The notes under the pieces are model-generated. The model did not search any database, was not told the origin of the DNA, and saw only the letters and a list, made by a program, of their open reading frames with translations. From contig JALHLV010000013.1 of NCBI GenBank assembly GCA_022844405.1, forward strand, positions 1-64,000: a DNA stretch of 64,000 nt, given 5' to 3'. Each line of letters begins with the position of its first letter. Position 1 is the first letter of the stretch. A program made the translations under genes and the position numbers. This DNA comes from Sphingomonadales bacterium. GTDB lineage: Bacteria; Pseudomonadota; Alphaproteobacteria; SMXS01. Of the stretch, positions 46,247 through 55,832 are shown piece after piece.

Positions 46247-47417
46247 ACCGCTCAACAAGCCCGCCGTCCTTCCCCGCACGCTGACGCTGCTGGGGTCCAC
46301 GGGCTCCATCGGCCTCAGCACCCTCGACCTGGTCGCGCGCAATCCGGACGCCTATGACGTGGTCGCGCTGACCGCGCACTCGAATGTGGCGCTGCTGGCC
46401 GAGCAGGCGCGCCGGTTCCGCCCGCGGGTCGTCGCCATCGCCGATGCCGCGAAATACCAGGAACTGAAGGCGGCGCTGTCGGGCACCAACGTCGCCGTGC
46501 TGGCCGGGCCGCAGGGCCTGATCGAGGCGGCCAGCGTGGCGTCGGACTGGGTGATGGCGGGCATCGTCGGTTCGGCGGGGCTTTGGCCGACGCTTGCCGC
46601 CGTGCGGCGCGGCGCCACGGTGGCGCTCGCCAACAAGGAATGCCTGGTCTGCGCCGGCGAGCTGTTCACCAGGGATGTGGCCAAGTCGGGCGCCACGCTG
46701 CTGCCGGTCGATTCCGAGCACAACGCCATATTCCAGGTGTTCGATTTCGAGCACGCCGAGCGGGTCGAGAAGATCATCCTCACCGCGTCGGGCGGTCCGT
46801 TCCGCACCTTCACCCGCGAGCAGATGGCGCGGGTCACGCCGGCCCAGGCGGTCAAGCACCCCAACTGGTCCATGGGCGCCAAGATCTCGGTCGATTCGGC
46901 CACGCTGATGAACAAGGGGCTCGAGGCCATCGAGGCCTATCACCTGTTCCCGGTCGGCGTCGAGCAGATCGAGGTGCTGGTGCATCCGCAGTCGGTGATC
47001 CATAGCATGGTGCAGTATGTCGACGGCTCGGTGCTGGCCCAGCTTGGCTCGCCCGACATGCGCACGCCCATCGCCCACGCGCTGGCCTGGCCCGACCGGA
47101 TGAGCACGCCGGTCAACCGGCTGGACCTGGGGCAGGTGGGGCGGCTCGACTTCGAGGCGCCCGACTATGGCCGGTTCCCGGCGCTGCGGCTGGCGCGCGA
47201 AGCCTTGCAATGCGGGGGGGCGGCACCTACTATCCTCAACGCAGCCAACGAAGTCGCCGTGGAGGGGTTCTTGCAGGAGCGTGCTGCTTTCCTGGAAATC
47301 CCGAAAATCGTCGAGAAGGTGCTGGACCGGATGGGCTCGATGCCGCTCCGGGGCTGGGACGATCTGGAACAGATCGACAGCCAGGCCAGGTCGCTCGCCA
47401 CCGCCATGCTGGCCTGA
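46239..47417 (+). CDS. dxr: 1-deoxy-D-xylulose 5-phosphate reductoisomerase
   Basis: A 392-residue NADPH-dependent enzyme of the MEP isoprenoid pathway. The NADPH loop is GSTGSIGLSTLD near residue 18; metal and substrate residues lie in PVDSEHNAIFQ and SGGPFRT, KHPNWSMG and SATLMNKGLE. ATG 46239, inside cdsA, is preferred to GTG 46218. It supplies precursors to UppS encoded upstream. Confidence 0.96.
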   Translation: MAEPLNKPAVLPRTLTLLGSTGSIGLSTLDLVARNPDAYDVVALTAHSNVALLAEQARRFRPRVVAIADAAKYQELKAALSGTNVAVLAGPQGLIEAASVASDWVMAGIVGSAGLWPTLAAVRRGATVALANKECLVCAGELFTRDVAKSGATLLPVDSEHNAIFQVFDFEHAERVEKIILTASGGPFRTFTREQMARVTPAQAVKHPNWSMGAKISVDSATLMNKGLEAIEAYHLFPVGVEQIEVLVHPQSVIHSMVQYVDGSVLAQLGSPDMRTPIAHALAWPDRMSTPVNRLDLGQVGRLDFEAPDYGRFPALRLAREALQCGGAAPTILNAANEVAVEGFLQERAAFLEIPKIVEKVLDRMGSMPLRGWDDLEQIDSQARSLATAMLA

Positions 47418-47443
47418 AACGCGTCGCAGCAGCAAAGAGTTCG

Positions 47444-48544
47444 ATGGATATTCCGTTCGTAGGCACTTCGGTCGTTGCATTCCTCGCGGTCTTTTCCGCG
47501 CTGGTGTTCTTCCATGAGCTTGGCCACTTCTGGGTCGCCCGCCGCTTCGGCATCCGCGTCGACGTGTTCTCGATCGGCTTCGGCCCGTCGCTGTGGAGCC
47601 GCAAGGACCGGCACGGCATCGAATGGCGGCTGGCGGCCATTCCGCTGGGCGGCTATGTGAAGTTCTTCGGCGACGCCTCGGGCGCCAGCAACCAGTCGCC
47701 CGAGCTGGAGCAGATGAGCGAGGCGGACCGCCGCGATTGCTTCCACTTCCGGCCTCTGCACCAGCGCGCGGCGGTGGTCGCCGCCGGACCCATCGCCAAT
47801 TTCCTGCTCGCCTTCGTGATCTTCGCCGGCATGTTCATGACCGTCGGGCAGTCCTATTCGGACCCGGTCGTGGATGCCGTGCTGCCCGGCAAGCCCGCGG
47901 CCGCGGCCGGCTTCCAGCCCGACGACCGTATCCTGAAGGTGAACGGCGACGACATCGCCACCTTCGAGGAGTTCCGCAGCCGCGTCGCCATGAACGCGGG
48001 CAGGGAGATGTCGTTCACGGTCAAGCGCGGCGAGTCCATCCTGGTGCTGACGGCGACTCCGGCGGTCGAAACCGACGGGTCCATGAAAGTCGGCCGCCTC
48101 GGCCTCGCGAGCGAGCGCAAGGCGCTGGTCAAGCGCGGCCCGCTCGACGCCATGTGGCACGCTGTGCTGGAGATTCGCGATACGTCGGTGATGATTTTTC
48201 GTGTCGCCGGCGAGATGATCGTTGGCGAGCGCTCGGTGAAGGACCTGGGCGGCCCGCTGAAGATCGCCGAGATTTCGGGCGAGGTGGCCCAAGTCAGCCT
48301 GCTGGGGCTGTTGATGATGACGGCGGCGCTGTCGGTCAATCTGGGCCTGGTCAACCTGTTGCCGATTCCCGTGCTGGACGGCGGGCATCTTCTCTATTAT
48401 GCCTTTGAAGCCGTTCGCGGACGTCCCCTGGCCGAGAAAATCCAGGAGTATGGCTTCCGTATGGGAATGGCACTTGTGCTGCTGTTGATGGTCGTTGTCA
48501 CGTGGAATGACCTCATCGGTATCGTATCCAGAATTCAATCATAA
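47444..48544 (+). CDS. rseP: Site-2 intramembrane metalloprotease RseP
   Basis: A 366-residue membrane protease. The zinc motif HELGH (His24, Glu25, His28) is in the first helix; a PDZ domain spans about 130-210 (PAAAAGFQPDDRILKVNGD), and the third zinc ligand is in LLPIPVLDGG near the C-terminus. It cleaves anti-sigma factors in the envelope stress response. The gene lies 26 bp after dxr and 28 bp before bamA. Confidence 0.95.
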   Translation: MDIPFVGTSVVAFLAVFSALVFFHELGHFWVARRFGIRVDVFSIGFGPSLWSRKDRHGIEWRLAAIPLGGYVKFFGDASGASNQSPELEQMSEADRRDCFHFRPLHQRAAVVAAGPIANFLLAFVIFAGMFMTVGQSYSDPVVDAVLPGKPAAAAGFQPDDRILKVNGDDIATFEEFRSRVAMNAGREMSFTVKRGESILVLTATPAVETDGSMKVGRLGLASERKALVKRGPLDAMWHAVLEIRDTSVMIFRVAGEMIVGERSVKDLGGPLKIAEISGEVAQVSLLGLLMMTAALSVNLGLVNLLPIPVLDGGHLLYYAFEAVRGRPLAEKIQEYGFRMGMALVLLLMVVVTWNDLIGIVSRIQS

Positions 48545-48572
48545 GAGCCTAACAGGATGGTCGAGTAACGAG

Positions 48573-50894
48573 ATGCGGCAGGTCTCCTGGAAGTCGTGGC
48601 TGCTCGCCGCAGCTCTGATGCTGATCCCGATCCTGGCGCAGCCGGCGCTCGCGCAGTCGGGCGGCATCGTTTCAGCCATCCGCGTCGAGGGCAACCAGCG
48701 CATCGAGCCGGACACGGTGCGGTCCTACCTGCTGGTCGCGCCCGGCGACCGCTACCAGCCCGAGGTGGTCGACCAGTCGCTGAAGCGGCTGTTCGGCACC
48801 GGCCTGTTCGCCGACGTGAGGATCACCCTGCAGGGCAGCACGCTGCTGGTGTCGGTGGTGGAGAACCCCATCGTCAACCGCATCGCCTTCGAGGGAAACA
48901 AGAAGCTCGAGGACGACAAGCTGCGCCAGGAGCTGCAGATCAAGCCGCGCACGGTGTTCACCCGCGCCAAGGTGCAGGCGGACCTGCAGCGTCTGATCGA
49001 ACTGTATCGCCGGTCCGGCCGCTTCGCCGCCACCGTCGAGCCCAAGATCATCGAGTTGCCGCAGAACCGCGTGAACCTGGTCTACGAGATCAGCGAGGGC
49101 GAAAAGACCACCGTCCGCCGCATCAACGTCATCGGCAACGAGAAGTTCTCGGACGGCGACCTGCGCGGCGAGGTGGCGACCAAGGAAGCCCGCTGGTGGC
49201 GCTTCCTGACGTCGAACGACACCTACGATCCCGACCGGCTGCTGTATGACCGCGAATTGCTGCGCCAGTACTACCTGCAGCGCGGCTTCGCCGACTTCCG
49301 CACCATCTCGGCCGTGGCCGAGCTGGGCCGCGACCGCGAGGATTTCTACATCACGATCACCCTGGAAGAGGGGCCGATCTACACGGTGGGCAAGGTCGCC
49401 GTCGAGTCCGAGATCGAGGACCTGGACCCCGCGCAGCTGACGCGGCTGGTGCTGACCGAGGAGGGCGAGACCTACAACGCCCAGGAGATCGAGAAGACCG
49501 TCGAGGCGATCACCGAGGCCGCCGGCAAGATCGGCTACGCCTTCGTCAACGTCCGGCCCAAGATCACCCGCGACAAGGAAACCAAGATCATCTCCATCAC
49601 CTATCGGCTGCTCGACGCGCCGCGGGTGTATGTGGAACGCGTCGACATCGTCGGCAACACGCGCACCCTGGACAAGGTGATTCGCCGCGAGTTCCGGCTG
49701 GTCGAGGGCGACGCCTTCAATACCGCCAAGCTGCGCCGCACCAAGACCCGCGTGAAGGGCCTCGGATACTTCGAGGAAAAGGGCGTGGAAATCGACCAGG
49801 CGCAGGGCTCCTCGCCCGACCGCGTGGTGCTGACCGCGACCGTGCAGGAGCAGTCGACCGGCGAGCTGTCGATCGGCGCGGGCGTATCGTCGTCGGAAAG
49901 CCTGATCGGCGAAATCTCGATCCGCGAGCGCAACCTGCTCGGCAAGGGCCAGGACCTGCGCCTGTCGCTGGCTGCGTCCAGCCGGCGGCAGCAGGTCGAC
50001 CTGGGCTTCACCGAGCCCTACTTCCTCGACCGGCCGCTGGCGGCGGGCTTCGACCTGTTCCACCGCAAGGTCGACTACAAGGAGAGCTCGTTCTCGCAGG
50101 GATCGAGCGGCGTCAACCTGCGCGCGGTGTTCCCGATCACCGAATACCTGTCCATGGGTATCCGCTACCAGTTCCGCTACGACACGGTCACCGACCGCAA
50201 CAACCTGGTGGAGTCGGTTTACATCGACGAAGGCAACTTCACGACGTCCTCGGTCGGCATGACGCTGGCCTACGACGTGCGCGACGACCGCATCAAGCCG
50301 ACGCGCGGCTTCAACATCGTGTTCTCGCAGGATGTCGCCGGCCTCGGCGGCAACACGCGCTACATGCGCAGCCGCCTGAACTACGACTGGTACTACCCGC
50401 TGCTGTTCATCGGCGAAGACTGGGTGGTCAACCTGTCGCTGGAGGCCGGCCACATCTTCGGCCTCGGCCAGGATATCCGCATCAACGAGCGCTACTTCCT
50501 CGGCGGCACCCGCCTGCGCGGCTTCGAGCAGGCCGGCGTCGGCGCCCGTTTGAGGGACAGCGAGGACGCGCTGGGCGGCAACACTTACTTCGCCGGCTCG
50601 GTGGAAGTGTTTATTCCCTTGGGTGCTGTCGAAGAGTTTGGTATTACAGCCTCCGCTTTCGTCGACTTCGGCACGCTCTACGGTGTCAACGGCGTGGTGA
50701 ACGGCCAGCTCTGCAACGATCAGGGCGATTGCGAGGTCGTGTTGGGCTCCGACAGCATCCGGATGTCGGCCGGTATCGGCTTCTCCTGGAAATCGCCTTT
50801 CGGACCCATTCGTTTCGACTTCGCCAAAGCCATCCGCAAAGAAAGCTTCGACCAAACCCAGTTCTTCCAATTCAACGTCGGGACAAGATTCTAA
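48573..50894 (+). CDS. bamA: Outer-membrane protein assembly factor BamA
   Basis: A 773-residue Omp85 protein. The start at 48573 gives a signal peptide with cleavage near QPALAQS. Five POTRA domains occupy about 30-430 (VEGNQR begins the first), followed by a 16-strand barrel with the LRGF element (GTRLRGFEQAG) and a terminal FNVGTRF. It inserts beta-barrel proteins. Its stop overlaps the skp start (TAATG). Confidence 0.96.
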   Translation: MRQVSWKSWLLAAALMLIPILAQPALAQSGGIVSAIRVEGNQRIEPDTVRSYLLVAPGDRYQPEVVDQSLKRLFGTGLFADVRITLQGSTLLVSVVENPIVNRIAFEGNKKLEDDKLRQELQIKPRTVFTRAKVQADLQRLIELYRRSGRFAATVEPKIIELPQNRVNLVYEISEGEKTTVRRINVIGNEKFSDGDLRGEVATKEARWWRFLTSNDTYDPDRLLYDRELLRQYYLQRGFADFRTISAVAELGRDREDFYITITLEEGPIYTVGKVAVESEIEDLDPAQLTRLVLTEEGETYNAQEIEKTVEAITEAAGKIGYAFVNVRPKITRDKETKIISITYRLLDAPRVYVERVDIVGNTRTLDKVIRREFRLVEGDAFNTAKLRRTKTRVKGLGYFEEKGVEIDQAQGSSPDRVVLTATVQEQSTGELSIGAGVSSSESLIGEISIRERNLLGKGQDLRLSLAASSRRQQVDLGFTEPYFLDRPLAAGFDLFHRKVDYKESSFSQGSSGVNLRAVFPITEYLSMGIRYQFRYDTVTDRNNLVESVYIDEGNFTTSSVGMTLAYDVRDDRIKPTRGFNIVFSQDVAGLGGNTRYMRSRLNYDWYYPLLFIGEDWVVNLSLEAGHIFGLGQDIRINERYFLGGTRLRGFEQAGVGARLRDSEDALGGNTYFAGSVEVFIPLGAVEEFGITASAFVDFGTLYGVNGVVNGQLCNDQGDCEVVLGSDSIRMSAGIGFSWKSPFGPIRFDFAKAIRKESFDQTQFFQFNVGTRF

Positions 50895-51478
50895 TGAAAA
50901 ACGGGAATATCGCACGCACCTGGCTGGCGGCCGCCGCTGCCCTGTTCGTGGTTGGTGCAGCCTCCTATGCCTCCGCCCAGGAAGCCCCTGGCGCGAAGAT
51001 CATCATCGTCGACCTGCGCGAGGTCCAGAAGTCCTCGCTGGCCGGCAAGGATTTCGCGCGGCAGGTCGAAACCCTGCGCGCCGACCTCGAGTCTGACAAG
51101 CAGAAGCTGGAGAAGCAGGCCGCCGACGCCGAGCAGGAGCTGAGCCGCCAGAAGGCCATCCTGAGCGACGCGGCGTTCGAGGAAAAGCGCAAGGCCGCTG
51201 CCCAGCAGTTCGCCGACAGCCGCAACAACCTGCAGGACAAGGCCAACCGCGTCCAGGTTGCCCTCGGCAACGCCGACCGTGACCTGCAGTCGGCGCTCAA
51301 CCCGGTGTACCAGGCGCTGCTGAGCAAGTACGGCGCGAATATGATCCTGGACCGGAGCGTCATCGTGATGACCGGCCAGGTGACCGACGTGACCCGCGAG
51401 GTCATCTCGCAGCTCGACCAGAAGATGCCGAGCATCAAGCTCAACATGCCGGCCGCCGGTTCGACGCCCAGGCAGTAA
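50894..51478 (+). CDS. skp: OmpH/Skp-family periplasmic chaperone
   Basis: A 194-residue exported protein. The signal peptide ends near ASYASAQE. The mature part begins IIIVDLREVQKSSLAGK and continues as a long coiled coil rich in K/E/Q/A, then a hydrophobic YQALLSKYGANMILDRS segment typical of the trimer base. It guards outer-membrane proteins on the way to BamA. It is followed by a terminator instead of the usual lpxD. Confidence 0.93.
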   Translation: MKNGNIARTWLAAAAALFVVGAASYASAQEAPGAKIIIVDLREVQKSSLAGKDFARQVETLRADLESDKQKLEKQAADAEQELSRQKAILSDAAFEEKRKAAAQQFADSRNNLQDKANRVQVALGNADRDLQSALNPVYQALLSKYGANMILDRSVIVMTGQVTDVTREVISQLDQKMPSIKLNMPAAGSTPRQ

Positions 51479-51505
51479 GCCTTTCCGGACGTCGAAGGTT
51501 TTCAG

Positions 51506-51544
51506 GTCCCCCGCGAGAGCGATCTCGCGGGGGACTTTCTCTTT
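51506..51544 (+). terminator. Rho-independent terminator after skp
   Basis: GTCCCCCGCGAGA (51506-51518) pairs perfectly with TCTCGCGGGGGAC (51523-51535), 13 bp around the GNRA tetraloop GCGA, followed by TTTCTCTTT. It separates the envelope operon from fabZ. Confidence 0.92.
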
Positions 51545-51600
51545 GGCGAACTTCTGGTATTAAAGGCCGCTGACGACGGAAGCTGGAGAGGACCCGCCGG

Positions 51601-52074
51601 ATGAACGCGATGATCGGGGAAAACATCGTCGAGACGTTCGATCTCGACCGCATCAAGCGCCTGATTCCCCACCGCTATCCCATGCTGCTGGTCGACCGCC
51701 TCCATATCGTCGAACGCGGCGAGAAGGCCGTCGGCATCAAGAACGTGACCGCCAACGAACCCTTCTTCCAGGGTCACTTCCCCGAAAAGGCGGTGATGCC
51801 GGGCGTGCTGATCATCGAGGCGCTGGCCCAGACCGCCGCGGTCCTTGCCCTCGACGTGCTGCTGACTGACGAGGAGGAGGCGCTCGTCTATCTGACCTCC
51901 GTCGAGAGCGCCAAGTTCCGCCAGCAGGTGGTTCCCGGCGATACGCTCTACCTCCACGTCCGCAAGGAAAAGGCCCGTTCCTATCTGTGGCGCCTCGCCG
52001 TGCAGGCAAAGGTCGACGGCAAGGTGGTGACCGAGGCGGTGCTGTCGGCGGTCATCGAGAAACGCCCGCGGTAG
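51601..52074 (+). CDS. fabZ: 3-hydroxyacyl-[ACP] dehydratase
   Basis: A 157-residue hot-dog-fold dehydratase of fatty acid elongation. Catalytic His59 lies in FFQGHFPEKAVMPG and Glu73 in GVLIIEALAQ. GGAGAGGA precedes ATG 51601. In relatives it lies between lpxD and lpxA; here neither neighbour is present. An extended -10 box TGGTATTAA at 51555-51563 suggests its own promoter after the skp terminator. Confidence 0.96.
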   Translation: MNAMIGENIVETFDLDRIKRLIPHRYPMLLVDRLHIVERGEKAVGIKNVTANEPFFQGHFPEKAVMPGVLIIEALAQTAAVLALDVLLTDEEEALVYLTSVESAKFRQQVVPGDTLYLHVRKEKARSYLWRLAVQAKVDGKVVTEAVLSAVIEKRPR

Positions 52075-52094
52075 AGCGAACACCGGAGGCGATA

Positions 52095-52613
52095 ATGCCG
52101 CCTGCCAGTCTTACCGATTCGATAATGGACACAGAAAAACTGTTGCTTCGATCACCGGAGCCGGGCGATGCACCGCTGCTTTTTGCCTTCCTTGGTGACC
52201 GCTCCGCGATGCGCTTCACCCAGGCGCGTTCGTCCCTTGAGGACTGCGTACACTATCTGGAGGTCCATGAATCCCAACGCGAGACAGTCGGTTGTGCACC
52301 ATGGACCATTATTGGCAAGGCGGAAGGTGAAATTGTCGGCTTCGGTGGGTTGTACGAAGATCCGTTCGATCCTGGCTGGGGCGTCGAACTCGCGTACTTT
52401 TTTAGGCCCGAAAGTTGGGGGAAGGGTTATGCGACTGAGCTAGCGGGCGCTTGCCTTGCCCACGCGAGACGCGAGCGGCGCTGGCCTACGATTTGTGCGT
52501 TCACGCACGCTGATAATAAAGCATCGTCAAGAGTCCTCGAGAAGGTTGGTTTTGCCCGTAGGCGCTATGTGTCGGAAATGGATCGCTGGCTTTACGGCTA
52601 CGATATCTCGTGA
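52095..52613 (+). CDS. GNAT-family N-acetyltransferase (RimJ/RimL type)
   Basis: A 172-residue protein. GGAGG stands five bases before ATG 52095. The fold is seen as LLLRSPEPGDAPLLFAFL, then GFGGLYEDPF and the acetyl-CoA loop region FRPESWGKGYATELAGACL, followed by NKASSRVLEKVGFARR. The substrate is unknown. The second half of the gene is more A/T-rich than neighbours, suggesting a later arrival. It occupies the place where lpxA-lpxI-lpxB normally lie. Confidence 0.88.
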   Translation: MPPASLTDSIMDTEKLLLRSPEPGDAPLLFAFLGDRSAMRFTQARSSLEDCVHYLEVHESQRETVGCAPWTIIGKAEGEIVGFGGLYEDPFDPGWGVELAYFFRPESWGKGYATELAGACLAHARRERRWPTICAFTHADNKASSRVLEKVGFARRRYVSEMDRWLYGYDIS

Positions 52614-52700
52614 GGCATGAAAAATGGTTCCTCACGGATTATCAGATTGATCAGGTGATCGGTCAGCTCACTCTCTAAAGTTCCTGGGGCAAAACATAAA

Positions 52701-52787
52701 CTCCACCGTGTCCCTGAGCCTGTCGAAGGGCCTTGCCTAAGCGTTTGTGCAGCGCCCTTCGACAGGCTCAGGGACACGGATATGGAG
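52701..52787. repeat. Long perfect inverted repeat (REP-like)
   Basis: The 26-base arm at 52706-52731 is perfectly inverted at 52754-52779, with a 22-nt loop. Outer arms CTCCA (52701-52705) and TGGAG (52783-52787) also pair, leaving a 3-nt bulge. The core CCCTGAGCCTGTCGAAGGGC is known as a widely dispersed repeat in proteobacterial genomes. It lies between convergent genes and could act as a bidirectional terminator. Confidence 0.9.
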
Positions 52788-52830
52788 TGATCTGCATCGA
52801 ACTCGGTTCGCGCCCATCCCCGACCCCACG

Positions 52831-52861
52831 AAAAAGGCGGCGCCCGAAGACGCCGCCTTTT
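52831..52861 (-). terminator. Rho-independent terminator after gltA
   Basis: AAAAGGCGGCG (52832-52842) pairs with CGCCGCCTTTT (52851-52861) with loop CCCGAAGA. Read on the minus strand it is a GC stem followed by TTTTT, 20 bases after the gltA stop. Confidence 0.88.
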
Positions 52862-52880
52862 CCTTAAACAGACTGACAGC

Positions 52881-54179
52881 CTATTTGCGCTTGACCATCG
52901 GCACGTAGGACCGCTGCACCGCGCCGGTGTAGAGCTGGCGCGGACGGCCGATCTTCTGCATCGGATCTTCGATCATCTCGTTCCACTGGGCGACCCAGCC
53001 GACGGTACGGGCGACGGCAAACAGCACGGTGAACATGCTGGTCGGAAAGCCCATGGCCCGCAGGATGATGCCCGAATAGAAGTCGACGTTGGGATACAGC
53101 TTCTTCTCGACGAAGTAGTCGTCCTCGAGCGCGATGCGCTCAAGCTCGATGGCCAGCTCCAGCAGGGGGTCGTCCTGCTTGCCCAGCGCGCCCAGCACCT
53201 CGTGGCAGGTCTCCTGCATCACCTTGGCGCGCGGGTCGTAGTTCTTGTAGACCCGGTGGCCGAAGCCCATCAGGCGGAAGTTGTCGTCCTTGTTCTTGGC
53301 CTTCTTGACGTACTCGGCGACGCGGTCCTTGGTGCCGATCTCCTGCAGCATCAGCAGCACGGCCTCGTTGGCGCCGCCATGGGCCGGACCCCACAGACAG
53401 GCGATGCCGGCGGCGATGCAGGCGAACGGGTTGGCGCCCGACGAGCCGGCGAGGCGTACGGTCGAGGTCGAGGCGTTCTGTTCGTGGTCGGCGTGCAGGG
53501 TGAAGATGCGGTCCATGGCGCGCGACATGATCGGGTCGATCGCATAGGGCTCGGCCGGCACCGCGAACATCATGTGCAGGAAATTCTCGGCATAGCCGAG
53601 GTCGTTGCGCGGGTAGACGAAGGGCTGGCCGGTCGAATATTTGTACGCCATCGCCGCGATGGTCGGCATCTTGGCGACCAGCCGGTGGGTCGCCACCATG
53701 CGCTGGTGCGGGTCGTTGATGTCGGTGCTGTCATGGTAGAACGCCGACAGGGCGCCGACGACGCCGCACATTACCGCCATCGGATGCGCGTCCCGGCGGA
53801 AGCCGCGGAAGAATTCGCGCAGCTGCTCGTGCACCATGGTGTGATAGGTGATGCCGCGCACGAACTTCTCGCGCTCGGCCTTGTTCGGCAGTTCGCCGTG
53901 CAACAGCAGGTAGCAGACTTCCTCGAAATCCGAGTAGCGCGCCAGTTCCTCGATCGGATAGCCGCGATAGAGCAGCACGCCCGCATCGCCGTCGATATAG
54001 GTGATCTTGGATTCGCAGCTCGCGGTCGAGGTGAAACCAGGGTCGTAGGTGAACATGTCCGTCGCCCCGTAGAGCTTGCGGATGTCGATCACCTTGGGAC
54101 CGACCGAACCCTCGATCACCGGCAAATCGATCGACTTCCCGCCGGCGCCGAGTTTCGCAATCTTCTCGCTTTCACCCAT
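52881..54179 (-). CDS. gltA: Citrate synthase
   Basis: A 432-residue type II citrate synthase, the entry enzyme of the TCA cycle. Conserved parts include [37 protein letters not shown] around a catalytic histidine, and [14 protein letters not shown] with the second histidine. The start at 54179 fits the family. The gene follows gltX by 41 bp; a small GCGCCGC/GCGGCGC hairpin lies between. In relatives lpxB precedes this pair's far end. Confidence 0.97.
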   Translation of the reverse strand: MGESEKIAKLGAGGKSIDLPVIEGSVGPKVIDIRKLYGATDMFTYDPGFTSTASCESKITYIDGDAGVLLYRGYPIEELARYSDFEEVCYLLLHGELPNKAEREKFVRGITYHTMVHEQLREFFRGFRRDAHPMAVMCGVVGALSAFYHDSTDINDPHQRMVATHRLVAKMPTIAAMAYKYSTGQPFVYPRNDLGYAENFLHMMFAVPAEPYAIDPIMSRAMDRIFTLHADHEQNASTSTVRLAGSSGANPFACIAAGIACLWGPAHGGANEAVLLMLQEIGTKDRVAEYVKKAKNKDDNFRLMGFGHRVYKNYDPRAKVMQETCHEVLGALGKQDDPLLELAIELERIALEDDYFVEKKLYPNVDFYSGIILRAMGFPTSMFTVLFAVARTVGWVAQWNEMIEDPMQKIGRPRQLYTGAVQRSYVPMVKRK

Positions 54180-54220
54180 CTACTGTCCCCTGTCTTTCTC
54201 GCGCCGCCATATGCGGCGCG

Positions 54221-55642
54221 TCATGTGTTTATCTGGTCGGCGATCCGCGCCAGGCTTTCGTCCCGGCCCAGCACGGCAAGAACGTCGAATATCCCGGGCG
54301 ACGTGGTTCGCCCGACGAGCGCCGCGCGTAGCGGCTGGGCAATCCTGCCGAACTTTATCCCTTCGGCCTCGCTCATGTTCCGCAGGGTGAGATCGAGGCA
54401 TTCGGCTGTCCAGTCCGAGACGGATCGCAGCCCGTTGTAGGCGTGTCCCAGGATCTTCCTGGCTTCCGGATCATCTAATAGGACTTTGGCTTTGTCGTCC
54501 ACCGCGAGCGGCCGCTCCTCGACCAGGAAAAGCGCGCCGTCCGCCAGCTCCAGCAGGGTCTTGGCGCGCTCCTTCAGGCCGGGCATGGCCTGCAGGATGC
54601 GGCGTGCGGCGGCGGCGTCCGGCGTCCGCCCCAGCTTCCCGGCGACGATGGGCAGCACGAGGTCGGTCAGGCGCCGGTCGTCGGCCTGGCGCAGATAATG
54701 ACCGTTGAGGTTCTCCAGCTTGGCGAAGTCGAAGCGCGACGCCGCGCGGCCGACGGCATCCAGGTCGAACCATTGGATGGCCTGGTCGGTCGAGATGATC
54801 TCGTCGTCGCCGTGGCCCCAACCCAGCCGCAGTAGGTAGTTGCGCAGCGCTTCGGGCAGGTAGCCCATGTCGCGGTAGGCCTCGACGCCCAGCGCGCCGT
54901 GGCGCTTGGACAGCTTGGCGCCGTCGGGACCGTGGATCAGCGGGATGTGCGCGAAGCGCGGCACGTCCCAGCCCATCAGGTCGTAGATATGGAACTGGCG
55001 GAACGCATTGGTCAGGTGGTCGTCGCCGCGGATCACATGGGTGATGCCCATGTCGCGGTCGTCGACCACCACCGACAGCATGTAGGTGGGCGAGCCGTCG
55101 GCGCGCAGCAACACCATGTCGTCGAGCTGGCCGTTGGCGATGGTCACGGAGCCCTGGACCAGGTCGTCGATCACCGTTTCGCCGTCCTGCGGCGCGCGCA
55201 GGCGGATCACCGGCGCCACGCCGGGCGGCGCGTCGGCCGCATCCCGGTCGCGCCAGCGGCCGTCATAGCGGACCGGCCGGCCTTCGGCCCTGGCGTGCTC
55301 GCGCATCTCGGCCAGTTCCTCGACCGAGGCATAGCATTTGTAGGCGTTGCCGGCGGCGAGCAGGGCGTGCGCCACCTCGGCGTGCCGCGCGGCGCGGCGT
55401 GACTGGAAAACGATGTCGCCGTCATGGTCGAGGCCGAGCCAGTCCAGGCCGGCGATGATGGCGTCGATGGCGGCCTGCGTCGAACGCTCCTTGTCCGTAT
55501 CCTCGATCCGCAGCAGGAACGTCCCGCCATGGTGATGCGAAAACAACCAGTTGAACAACGCGGTGCGCGCGCCGCCGATATGCAAAAAACCCGTCGGAGA
55601 CGGCGCGAAGCGGGTTACAACTGAGGCGGGAGAGTGGGACAC
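54221..55642 (-). CDS. gltX: Glutamyl-tRNA synthetase
   Basis: A class I synthetase, 473 residues from the GTG at 55642, which best matches homologues ([18 protein letters not shown]). The HIGH motif is [16 protein letters not shown] and the KMSKS-type motif is KLSKRHG. No strong Shine-Dalgarno precedes this GTG; ATG 55702 would add 20 residues. Many alphaproteobacteria carry two GltX paralogues, one acting on tRNA-Gln; this copy alone does not show which it is. It is divergent from comEC. Confidence 0.94.
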   Translation of the reverse strand: MSHSPASVVTRFAPSPTGFLHIGGARTALFNWLFSHHHGGTFLLRIEDTDKERSTQAAIDAIIAGLDWLGLDHDGDIVFQSRRAARHAEVAHALLAAGNAYKCYASVEELAEMREHARAEGRPVRYDGRWRDRDAADAPPGVAPVIRLRAPQDGETVIDDLVQGSVTIANGQLDDMVLLRADGSPTYMLSVVVDDRDMGITHVIRGDDHLTNAFRQFHIYDLMGWDVPRFAHIPLIHGPDGAKLSKRHGALGVEAYRDMGYLPEALRNYLLRLGWGHGDDEIISTDQAIQWFDLDAVGRAASRFDFAKLENLNGHYLRQADDRRLTDLVLPIVAGKLGRTPDAAAARRILQAMPGLKERAKTLLELADGALFLVEERPLAVDDKAKVLLDDPEARKILGHAYNGLRSVSDWTAECLDLTLRNMSEAEGIKFGRIAQPLRAALVGRTTSPGIFDVLAVLGRDESLARIADQINT

Positions 55643-55832
55643 GGGAGGCCGGAACTCCGGTTCGGCGAGGTGGTGGGGCAGGGCGCTTCCGCAGCGCAAC
55701 ATGCTTCTAGCATACATCGTCCGAAAGGAAAAACTATCACGCGTGACTTTCTTTTCTGCCCCACGGACCGGAAAATTTCCGGGATTTTCCGGAGATATGG
55801 ATAGCACAATAAAATCAGCATTATGGGGTTGA

